From contig URPD01000048.1 of NCBI GenBank assembly GCA_900549645.1, positions 1 through 14,915 of the forward strand: a stretch of 14,915 nt of DNA, written 5' to 3'. Of this stretch, positions 1 through 4,810 are shown piece after piece. Every line of letters starts with the position of its first letter. Within the stretch, counting starts at the first letter, position 1. The notes beneath the pieces were generated by a model. The model had not been told where the DNA came from and did not search any database. It saw only the letters and a list, made by a program, of their open reading frames with translations. Made by a program: the position numbers and the translations under genes. This DNA comes from an uncultured Eubacteriales bacterium (lineage in GTDB: Bacteria; Bacillota; Clostridia; Oscillospirales; Oscillospiraceae).

Positions 1-88
1 AGTATAGGAAAATCAAGAACCGATTTCTACCGATTCTCGATAGGTGGTTGTTTTAGGAACATAGGTGGTATTTTTCACGGGAATCTTA
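1..88. other. Gene-free left edge
   Basis: I see no credible coding sequence here. The stretch is A+T-rich and carries a 9-bp direct repeat, ATAGGTGGT, at 40-48 and 61-69. It abuts the outer end of the palindromic repeat at 89. It could be the downstream part of whatever is transcribed leftward from the promoter at 271-299, or simply flanking DNA. Confidence 0.4.
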
Positions 89-237
89 GGAACCTCTGAA
101 TATATCGGCCGCGGCGCTCAGCGGGTCTTTTGCCCCAGCTGATCGGTTTGAAAATCTTGAAATGCGCAAAGATTTCCAAACCTCAATTTGGAACAAACCC
201 CCTTGCTGACCGCTCTTGTGATTTCATCAGAGATTCC
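89..237. repeat. Complete copy of a ~149-bp palindromic repeat
   Basis: The two halves form a long imperfect inverted repeat. The left end starts GGAACCTCTGA at 89 and the right end, read on the minus strand from 237, starts GGAATCTCTGA. The similarity continues along both arms (for example GCGGCGCTCAGCGGG against GAGCGGTCAGCAAGG) to a centre near 160-168. One arm recurs at 14863-14915 with about 46 of 53 bases the same. No ORF lies inside. The shape, terminal identity and a second copy point to a MITE-like or REP-like dispersed element, or to terminal sequences of an insertion sequence. The assignment to a class is inference; the inverted symmetry and the second copy are directly visible. 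Confidence 0.75.
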
Positions 238-270
238 TTGGATTTTCGACATTTCCAAATTTCTGATTCT

Positions 271-299
271 ATTTTACCATATTACGGGCATTCTGGCAA
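271..299 (-). promoter_or_regulatory. Sigma-A-type promoter firing leftward into the repeat
   Basis: On the minus strand there is TTGCCA (294-299), a 17-bp spacer and TAAAAT (271-276). Transcription would start near 263-265 and run straight through the palindromic repeat at 89-237. There is no gene between it and the left edge, so the product is either a structured RNA or the leader of a gene beyond the window. Confidence 0.6.
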
Positions 300-502
300 G
301 GGCTTGAACAAAACTGCGGATTATTCCTGCAAAACTGCAAGATTTTCGATATGTAGATTGTCATCTCCGTTTCCTGTCGCTCCGTCCATGACCGCACGTT
401 TTGCGCCGTCATGCGCCATTCTTCAAAGTCCCAATTTTACGCAAAAAGTTCGGAAAAGATAAGGTACAATAAGTTGCGCAAATGCAAAAAATCACATTTT
501 TT
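300..502. other. Gene-free stretch between the repeat promoter and the accessory operon
   Basis: I find no convincing gene here. A 32-codon minus-strand ORF (starting MAHDGAKRAV, about 428 down to 330) has no clear ribosome binding site. No T-tract hairpin that would end the leftward operon was recognised, so the operon's 3' end is undefined. This stretch may hold the true end of the accessory element. Confidence 0.35.
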
Positions 503-698
503 CTATTCACCCAAGATGAATCTTCCCAACTTATTTTTGCTTAAAATCTCGATGATAAGCATGGAACCCCCCAGTGTGAAAACCATATTAGCACCGACAA
601 TAATCCAAGGGTTCGTGATTTTCAGAACGTTAATGATCAATGATCTTGAAATCACAAGTAAAAAGCCATTCGTATACCTTGCGTCGTTCTTCTTCCAT
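503..698 (-). pseudogene. Small membrane-protein gene interrupted by a frameshift
   Basis: An ATG at 698 lies five bases after a GAGGTG ribosome binding site that overlaps the end of the upstream gene, so it looks translationally coupled. The frame reads MEEERRKVYEWLF and soon stops. Removing one base from the five-T run (plus-strand A's at 660-664) restores a continuous 64-residue reading that ends at 503. Its second half contains a hydrophobic segment (WIIVGANMVFTLGGSMLIIEI, about residues 31-51) and a basic tail, as expected for a one- or two-pass small membrane protein. I do not recognise the family. The break could be a real inactivating indel, a sequencing error in a homopolymer, or programmed slippage. 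It is the last gene of the leftward accessory operon. Confidence 0.45.
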
Positions 699-700
699 TT

Positions 701-1033
701 CTACACCTCATAATTCTTCATACTGGCAACCAACCTACCCAAATGGCGATAGCCATCCAATGGCTTGTCAGAAACTTTGAACTTTGGGTGACTATCGCCG
801 GTATCGTTCAGGTAGCAGGAAAGCCGCCCTTCCTGAAAGTCCTTGCTGACATCGAAGATAAGAAACATTCCCTCATAAATACCGTAGTGGGTGAAATGGT
901 TCCCTCCATCTGCACGGAAAATAATCAGATCATTGCTACACCCCTGCAACAAACAGGACGGCATCGAAACATAGGTTTCGATCTCATCAGGCACAACAAT
1001 TTCATCAATCTTGTTACTGCTTGTACTAATCAT
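701..1033 (-). CDS. S24/UmuD-LexA-like protein, probably not autocatalytic
   Basis: The 110-residue protein starts MISTSSNKID, chosen because TTAAGGAGG sits just upstream of the ATG. The longer in-frame ORF upstream has no such signal. The C-terminal half follows the layout of S24 (LexA/UmuD) C-terminal domains: a glycine-rich turn, then GIYEGMFLIFD (compare G-DGDLLIVD in the family), then a strand ending YRHLGRLVAS (compare YR-LGRVV). In active members the serine lies in a GDSM-type turn; the corresponding turn here reads GGNHF, so the nucleophile appears absent. Active UmuD binds and activates UmuC polymerase after RecA-stimulated self-cleavage. Here it follows a UmuC-like remnant by only 10 bp, and that stop codon overlaps this gene's ribosome binding site. 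The S24 assignment is by recognition of sparse similarity and is moderately sure; loss of cleavage is inference. Confidence 0.55.
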   Translation of the reverse strand: MISTSSNKIDEIVVPDEIETYVSMPSCLLQGCSNDLIIFRADGGNHFTHYGIYEGMFLIFDVSKDFQEGRLSCYLNDTGDSHPKFKVSDKPLDGYRHLGRLVASMKNYEV

Positions 1034-1043
1034 ACTGACCTCC

Positions 1044-1355
1044 TTAACAAAGCACCCCGGTCGGCATAGTAATCTCAGGCTTTTCACTCGGCATCCGGAG
1101 ATTTTGAAAAAGTATGCCGTTGCGGATGCTGTTCTTGCCGAACCGCTGGCGAATGGTTTCAATGCACTGGTCGAGCCTTTCTGCTTTCTCAATCTTTTCG
1201 ATGTTCATAAACAGATCGACTTGTCGGGGCGTGTCCTGTGGCACCAAGTTGATTGCCTGAATCGTGACTGAGCGAATCGGGTTCTTCCAGTCATACCTTT
1301 TCTCAAAGAGAGCAAAAGCCGCTTTTGCGATCAGCATTGGGGATTGTGTAGGCAT
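1044..1355 (-). pseudogene. C-terminal fragment of a Y-family DNA polymerase (UmuC/DinB-like)
   Basis: About 103 residues match the C-terminal little-finger end of translesion polymerases of the ImpB/MucB/SamB family. The stretches NPIRSVTIQAINLVP, then QVDLFMN, then RLDQCIETIRQRFGKNSI are the family's usual 'PIR-L-v--s-L', 'Q-dLF' and 'id-ir-rfG--si' series. Full-length enzymes are around 400 residues. The palm, fingers and thumb, with the catalytic Asp/Glu residues, are absent, and the reading frame closes at a stop a short way upstream. No good ribosome binding site precedes the ATG at 1355. It is therefore a truncated remnant, incapable of synthesis. The break falls at a short palindrome (1363-1383) next to an unrelated 31-codon ORF. 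A UmuD-like gene follows at once, so an intact ancestor probably carried an SOS mutagenesis pair. Confidence 0.75.
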
Positions 1356-1426
1356 ATGATTTCTATTGCACCAAGTGCAATAGCCTCTCCATCAGTTAAT
1401 TTTTCCGTAGATATATTTAATGGCAT
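1331..1426 (-). CDS. 31-codon ORF of unknown function
   Basis: A short ORF starts ATG at 1426 behind a clear AAGGAGA ribosome binding site, 45 bp after the YidD-like gene ends. It begins MPLNISTEKLTDGEAIALGA and ends CLHNPQC. Its last codons overlap the polymerase fragment in another frame. The good initiation signal suggests that it is, or was, the start of a real gene. It may be the surviving N-terminus of a gene cut by the same rearrangement that truncated the polymerase. No family is recognised. Confidence 0.4.
   Translation of the reverse strand: MPLNISTEKLTDGEAIALGAIEIICLHNPQC
1363..1383. repeat. Perfect 9-bp inverted repeat at the polymerase truncation point
   Basis: The arms CTATTGCAC and GTGCAATAG are separated by CAA. 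The palindrome sits immediately upstream of the first polymerase-like codons, inside the 31-codon ORF. It could be a recombination scar, an operator, or chance. Confidence 0.5.
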
Positions 1427-1471
1427 ATATGCTCTCCTTATATAAAGCTGCAAATAGCGTTGTGTTCAGAT

Positions 1472-1957
1472 TTATGGATAGTCTATTCGATAAATATTCC
1501 CTTTGCATCTTTTGAATAATCTGTTATACGCTTTCATTAGCCCAATGATAAGACCGTATTTTTCTATTGCCAATATGGCGTACTCAGAACAGGTTGGTTT
1601 AAATAAGCAGCGCCGTCTTATCTGTTCAGGAGCATAGTGCTGATAGAGCTTAATGCATCCAATAACTGCTTTTTTTAAGCAGAGCAAACCGCTTAAAATA
1701 TAGAATGAAGTAACAAATAATATATTGAAAAGAATAGTGTGCTGCCCTCTAAAAGCAGCAATCTTGTCTGGAAGCAATGCAAAAATGCCAAGCCAAGAGA
1801 ACAGATAAAGCAACGAAATCCCCGCAACAAATGACAACAGGAAATATGTGATCACACTCTTTGCTGCTACCTTAGCATCTGTGCTTGGTCTATCTAAAGG
1901 TCGTTCTAGCACATATTCTTCTGCACTTATCTGCTCTTCTTGACTTGGCATTTTCAT
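1472..1957 (-). CDS. YidD-domain membrane protein with an N-terminal two-helix extension
   Basis: The C-terminal 65 residues (about 97-161) are a full YidD domain: IKLYQHYAP, then CLFKPTCSEYAILAIEKYG, then a glycine-hydrophobic stretch, then RLFKRC and a terminal DYP. The conserved core CxFxPTCSEYA is intact. YidD proteins assist membrane protein insertion by the Sec/YidC route and are normally only about 70-90 residues. This one is 161 residues: a polar N-terminus of about 30 residues, then two predicted membrane helices (about 34-62 and 73-95), then YidD. The ATG at 1957 follows GGAG at a slightly long spacing. It lies in the accessory operon downstream of parAB, not beside rnpA, yidC or rpmH as the housekeeping gene usually does. 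That placement suggests an element-borne variant, perhaps serving insertion of element-encoded membrane proteins; this role is inference. Confidence 0.8.
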   Translation of the reverse strand: MKMPSQEEQISAEEYVLERPLDRPSTDAKVAAKSVITYFLLSFVAGISLLYLFSWLGIFALLPDKIAAFRGQHTILFNILFVTSFYILSGLLCLKKAVIGCIKLYQHYAPEQIRRRCLFKPTCSEYAILAIEKYGLIIGLMKAYNRLFKRCKGNIYRIDYP

Positions 1958-2022
1958 AACATCGTTCTCCGTATCGTTGACTAACAGACTGCCACACGAC
2001 TATCAGCCAAGGATTTAACAAA

Positions 2023-2448
2023 TCAGCCCTTTTTCTCTCTGAGCTTCGCCTTCATACCCTGAATTGCTCGTTCGGTGTAATCGGACTGCTCCATCGAGCA
2101 GTAGAACTTGTCGCCGGGGACAACCATTGCAAATCTGTTGGAATCAACATTCTTGCGGGCATATGTAGCTTCGCCCTTGCAACTAACCTTTTCGAGCACT
2201 TCTTTTTCGACGGTATCGGAAGATGTTGAGAAGTTTGTAATATCTTTATAGAAGTACTCCTCAGTAGACTCCTTCTTGCCATCCTCGTCCATGTTAAATG
2301 TATACTGATACACATAGACCTGAGTATCAGAGAAGAAAATCCAAGAAATCTGTTGCTCTTCTATTTTGCTAAGGTGCTTTTCGATCCAGTCCTTATCTTG
2401 CTTCACCTCGGTCTTTCTGACGTTCCTGTACCCGGTGATAATACTCAA
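2023..2448 (-). CDS. Unrecognised 141-residue protein coupled to parB
   Basis: The frame opens with TTG at 2448 and overlaps the 3' end of parB by 56 bp. A GTG at 2406 would shorten the overlap to about 14 bp and the protein to 127 residues; neither start has a strong ribosome binding site, so the start is uncertain. There is no signal peptide or membrane segment. The sequence is charged, with alternating beta-like stretches (WIFFSDTQVYVYQYTF, then EEYFYKDITNF) and a C-terminal basic helix (ERAIQGMKAKLREKKG). The many aromatic beta stretches would suit a small PH-like or other beta-barrel fold, but this is a guess. It may also be the C-terminal part of a longer family member. It sits between parB and the YidD gene in one apparent transcript. 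Confidence 0.6.
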   Translation of the reverse strand: MSIITGYRNVRKTEVKQDKDWIEKHLSKIEEQQISWIFFSDTQVYVYQYTFNMDEDGKKESTEEYFYKDITNFSTSSDTVEKEVLEKVSCKGEATYARKNVDSNRFAMVVPGDKFYCSMEQSDYTERAIQGMKAKLREKKG

Positions 2449-3343
2449 GCGCTTTCATAATATACTCACCGGTTTTGTTGTAAGGAACGCTGTCAGGAAT
2501 GAACCGTCTCGCATCTTCATACTTAATGCGGATTTTCTCCTTTTGGTTAGGCTTCTCTTCACTCATGATGGACTCAATGACCTCATTGGAGAGCTTGCCT
2601 TCCTGGGAGAATCTCTTCATCTTGATTGCCTGAGCAAGGGATGGCGTCGCGTCAGCGTAGGAGATTTCCTCCAGCAAGTCTTCCTGCTCTTCCTTTTTTA
2701 GGTAGGACAATTCAACTGCCGGTCTGAATGCGATTCGTCCCTCGTCAACAAGGTCAAGCAAAGGTTGGATAAGCTGAGTGAGGCGGATATAACGAAAAAT
2801 CGTGTTCTTGCTTTCTCCGACTTCTTCAGCCATAACCTCTGAGGATTTCACTCCAGCCAACTTGTTCCCCATTGGGGAATAAGTTAAATCTGTGCGCTGG
2901 CCCTGCCTGTTCATGGCTTCAAGACGCATCTTGTACGAAAATGCCTTTTCGCTCGGGAGGATGGTGGAACGCTGTAGGTTGGATTCAACCATCAAGATAA
3001 TGGCCTCGTCGCGGCTCATCTCACGGACCTCTGCCTTTACGGTGTCCAGTCCTGCGATCTCACAAGCCTTTTTCCGACGATGGCCTGATACGATCTCGTA
3101 GCGTCCGTCTTCCTTCGGGCGAAGTGTGACAGGGGTGATGATCCCGCGCTCTTTGATACTCTGAACAAGCTGGTCCATATCCTCATCAATTTTCACCTTG
3201 AAGGGATGGTCGGGGAAGTCGTCGATCTCCAAGATGGGAATGTCGAAAATGCGAGGGAGCTTGTTTACCTTGCGTTCCTCGTCATTTGCGAACAACTCAT
3301 CGTATCCAGTCAGGCCCAGGTCGATTTTTTGCACGTTCTTCAA
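2393..3343 (-). CDS. parB: ParB/RepB/Spo0J-family partition protein
   Basis: A 316-residue CTP-dependent DNA-clamp type partition protein that would load at a parS-like site and work with ParA to segregate the replicon. An unstructured start leads into the ParB N-terminal domain (about 35-130), with GHRRKKA at 87-93 and the arginine motif ESNLQRS at 120-126. A helix-turn-helix for centromere binding follows (about 167-190, SSEVMAEEVGESKNTIFRYI). The start is TTG at 3343, supported by AAGGAGGTGA six bases before it. It overlaps parA by 47 bp, indicating translational coupling. The position away from gidB/rnpA and the company of mobile-element genes argue for an element or plasmid ParB, not the chromosomal Spo0J. 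No canonical parS palindrome was spotted nearby. Confidence 0.9.
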   Translation of the reverse strand: MKNVQKIDLGLTGYDELFANDEERKVNKLPRIFDIPILEIDDFPDHPFKVKIDEDMDQLVQSIKERGIITPVTLRPKEDGRYEIVSGHRRKKACEIAGLDTVKAEVREMSRDEAIILMVESNLQRSTILPSEKAFSYKMRLEAMNRQGQRTDLTYSPMGNKLAGVKSSEVMAEEVGESKNTIFRYIRLTQLIQPLLDLVDEGRIAFRPAVELSYLKKEEQEDLLEEISYADATPSLAQAIKMKRFSQEGKLSNEVIESIMSEEKPNQKEKIRIKYEDARRFIPDSVPYNKTGEYIMKALEYYHRVQERQKDRGEAR

Positions 3344-4121
3344 TCTCTGTCACCTCCTTCGTGAGTGCCTCATACGCCGCTGCCACTTTTCCGTTCTTGT
3401 CGTGGGAGAAGATGCTTTCTCCGGAAAGACTGCACTCCGCTGCTCTTACCGAAAAGGGTATTTCAGACTCGAACACGCGGATGTTTTCTCCTACTGAAGA
3501 ACGGAGCGATGTGATAATCGTCTTGGCATTGTTTGTGCGGTTATCTACCATCGTAAGCAGAATGCCGTCGATCCTCAGTCTCGGATTGATCTGCCGCTTG
3601 ATTTTAGCAATCGAACGCAGAAGCAGGTTGAGACCTTTTGTTGACAGGAAGTTCGGCTGAGACGGAATAATCACACTGTCTGCCGCAGCAAGCGCATTGA
3701 CCGTCATCATTCCCAGAGAAGGCATACAGTCGATAAGGATATAGTCGTAGTACTTTTTCAAACCCTCGATACAGGATTTCAGAACGTACTCACGGCTCAT
3801 AACATTGAACAAGCCCGTTTCCATGCCGGACAGTTCAATATTAGAAGGAAGCAGGTCAACGCCTTCATTATGGGCGATGATCGCGTTGCCGGGAGGCTGC
3901 TCTTCTTCTATGACCGATTGCATGAGCGTAGATAGCGATACATCCAGCTCGTCTGGGTTCTTCACACCGAGGCTCACCGTGAGGCTCCCTTGCGGGTCAG
4001 CGTCAATCAGTAAGACCTTATTTCCGGTGTTTGCAAGGCCCACGCCGAGGTTGACTGTCGTGGTCGTTTTGCCGACGCCGCCTTTCTGGTTCGTGATAGC
4101 GATCACTTTACAGTTTTCCAT
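3297..4121 (-). CDS. parA: ParA/Soj-family partition ATPase
   Basis: A 274-residue deviant-Walker ATPase that forms nucleoid-bound gradients moved by ParB. The Walker A motif KGGVGKTT is at residues 13-20 with the signature lysine. DADPQGSLT follows at 40-48, and the Walker B-like stretch YILIDCMPSLG at 126-136. It lacks the N-terminal helix-turn-helix of type Ia ParA, so it is the short Ib/Soj type. The ATG at 4121 is chosen because AAGGAGG lies ten bases upstream; the frame stays open for 30 more codons without another good start. It is the first gene of the accessory operon and is preceded by an unusually long, structured leader. Confidence 0.93.
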   Translation of the reverse strand: MENCKVIAITNQKGGVGKTTTTVNLGVGLANTGNKVLLIDADPQGSLTVSLGVKNPDELDVSLSTLMQSVIEEEQPPGNAIIAHNEGVDLLPSNIELSGMETGLFNVMSREYVLKSCIEGLKKYYDYILIDCMPSLGMMTVNALAAADSVIIPSQPNFLSTKGLNLLLRSIAKIKRQINPRLRIDGILLTMVDNRTNNAKTIITSLRSSVGENIRVFESEIPFSVRAAECSLSGESIFSHDKNGKVAAAYEALTKEVTEIEERAKNRPGPDWIR

Positions 4122-4183
4122 GCGTTTTCCTCCTTTCTTGGGATTCACAGCGATCCATTTCTGTACCGCTATGTACCTGTGCG

Positions 4184-4249
4184 TTATTTGTCCTCGACGC
4201 CCCACGCACATGGGAATACATCAGACGCTTGCTTGCGAAACAAGTCCAT
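4184..4249 (-). CDS. 21-codon ORF in the parA leader
   Basis: ATG at 4249 follows an AGGGGTGAG stretch at reasonable spacing and overlaps the end of the upstream 55-codon ORF. The product begins MDLFRKQASD and ends GVEDK. It has no recognised relatives. The good initiation context makes a leader peptide or small protein possible. Confidence 0.3.
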   Translation of the reverse strand: MDLFRKQASDVFPCAWGVEDK

Positions 4250-4256
4250 GGGAATC

Positions 4257-4424
4257 TCACCCCTGCCGGGTCCTCCGCCAGCTCCGTAGAGAAGTATCAT
4301 TAACCCTGTAGCGTTTCATGGCCATATCCGTAGCAGCCGGATATTTCAGAATGGTTCGGAAACGCTCGCCACCTTGCTTTCCGTTATAACCCGGATGGGC
4401 AGGAGGGTCTTGGCGCACCTTCAT
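4257..4424 (-). CDS. 55-codon basic ORF in the parA leader
   Basis: The ORF starts ATG at 4424 and stops at 4257, and the next short ORF overlaps its 3' end region. It encodes a basic peptide with the stretches GYNGKQGGERFRTILKYPA and MKRYRVNDTSLRSWRRT, which read like real protein. No ribosome binding site precedes the ATG, and the same bases can form RNA stems. It may be a small DNA- or RNA-binding protein, a decayed gene, or an accidental ORF over a structured RNA. Confidence 0.35.
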   Translation of the reverse strand: MKVRQDPPAHPGYNGKQGGERFRTILKYPAATDMAMKRYRVNDTSLRSWRRTRQG

Positions 4425-4575
4425 TCGGCTGGGGCTTTCGCCCCCGCTCAGGAACGTATCTGATGAATGTGTATTCAGTTGTCAAGTTGCAGTGAGGTTT
4501 TTTTCCTCTACTCCTGTACCGCAACATCGAAAGCAAAAAAGTAAACACCTCTTTCAAAAAAATTTTTCGGGCAAT

Positions 4576-4624
4576 AAAAAAAGCCCGCTGACAACCTCTG
4601 CAAAGCAGAGTTTTATCAGCGGGC
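4576..4624 (-). terminator. Intrinsic terminator (second of two)
   Basis: On the minus strand a 9-bp stem, GCCCGCTGA/TCAGCGGGC (4583-4591 with 4616-4624), encloses a CTCTGC/GCAGAG hairpin and is followed by seven T's (plus-strand A's 4576-4582). It ends leftward transcripts from lysS. Confidence 0.85.
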
Positions 4625-4626
4625 AT

Positions 4627-4668
4627 AAAAAAAGAGACCTACCAATCTGTTTCCAGATGATAGGTCTC
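4627..4668 (-). terminator. Intrinsic terminator (first of two)
   Basis: On the minus strand an 8-bp stem, GAGACCTA/TAGGTCTC (4634-4641 with 4661-4668), holds an inner ATCTG/CAGAT stem and is followed by seven T's (plus-strand A's 4627-4633). It lies about 140 bp after the lysS stop and only two bases before the next terminator. Confidence 0.85.
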
Positions 4669-4728
4669 AATCGGTATTAATCGTGCTTTTCAGCGATTAG
4701 AAGTGATTTGCACATTTCTCGCTCTGAA

Positions 4729-4778
4729 TTTGGAGAAACTTTGGGGAGTTTTGGAGAACACTTTGGAGAATCTCCAAA
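4729..4778. repeat. Four phased TTTGGAGAA repeats ending in a palindrome
   Basis: Copies start at 4729 (TTTGGAGAA), 4740 (TTTGGGGAG, two mismatches), 4750 and 4762 (both exact), so they recur every 10-12 bp, close to one DNA turn. The last copy is followed by its inverse, giving TTTGGAGA-A-TCTCCAAA (4762-4778). Phased direct repeats beside core DNA suggest a protein-binding array, for example recombinase arm sites, an attachment region, or iterons. It lies between lysS and its terminators. Confidence 0.6.
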
Positions 4779-4810
4779 CGAACGCTCCCTATAAGTCTCT
4801 GTAGCACAGG

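Larger units (their letters stand above)
4122..4485 (-). promoter_or_regulatory. Long structured leader upstream of parA
   Basis: About 350 bases separate the parA start from a TTGACA box at 4480-4485 (its -10 partner, around 4456-4462, is poor). Read on the minus strand, the stretch holds a GGGGC-GAAA-GCCCC tetraloop hairpin (4431-4444). It also holds an outer GCGTTTC/GAAACGC stem (4311-4317 with 4359-4365) enclosing an ATATCCG/CGGATAT stem-loop (4324-4344), and a CTTGTTT/AAGCAAG hairpin (4228-4244). Two short ORFs overlap it. It may be a regulatory RNA or leader controlling parAB. The stems are visible; function and co-variation are not tested. Confidence 0.4.

Noticed and set aside
130..462. 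110-codon plus-strand ORF at the left edge
   Set aside because: It runs through the palindromic repeat and the promoter region, with no ribosome binding site or recognisable family.
4257..4424. Group II intron 5' end, because of a GTGCG-like start and several stems in the parA leader
   Set aside because: No domain V hairpin, no intron-encoded protein and no 3' boundary are visible.
4384..4626. 80-codon minus-strand ORF starting inside the terminator
   Set aside because: Its N-terminus (MPADKTLLCRGC) faintly recalls small zinc-ribbon proteins, but the codons are exactly the terminator hairpin, there is no ribosome binding site, and the rest has no second Cys pair.
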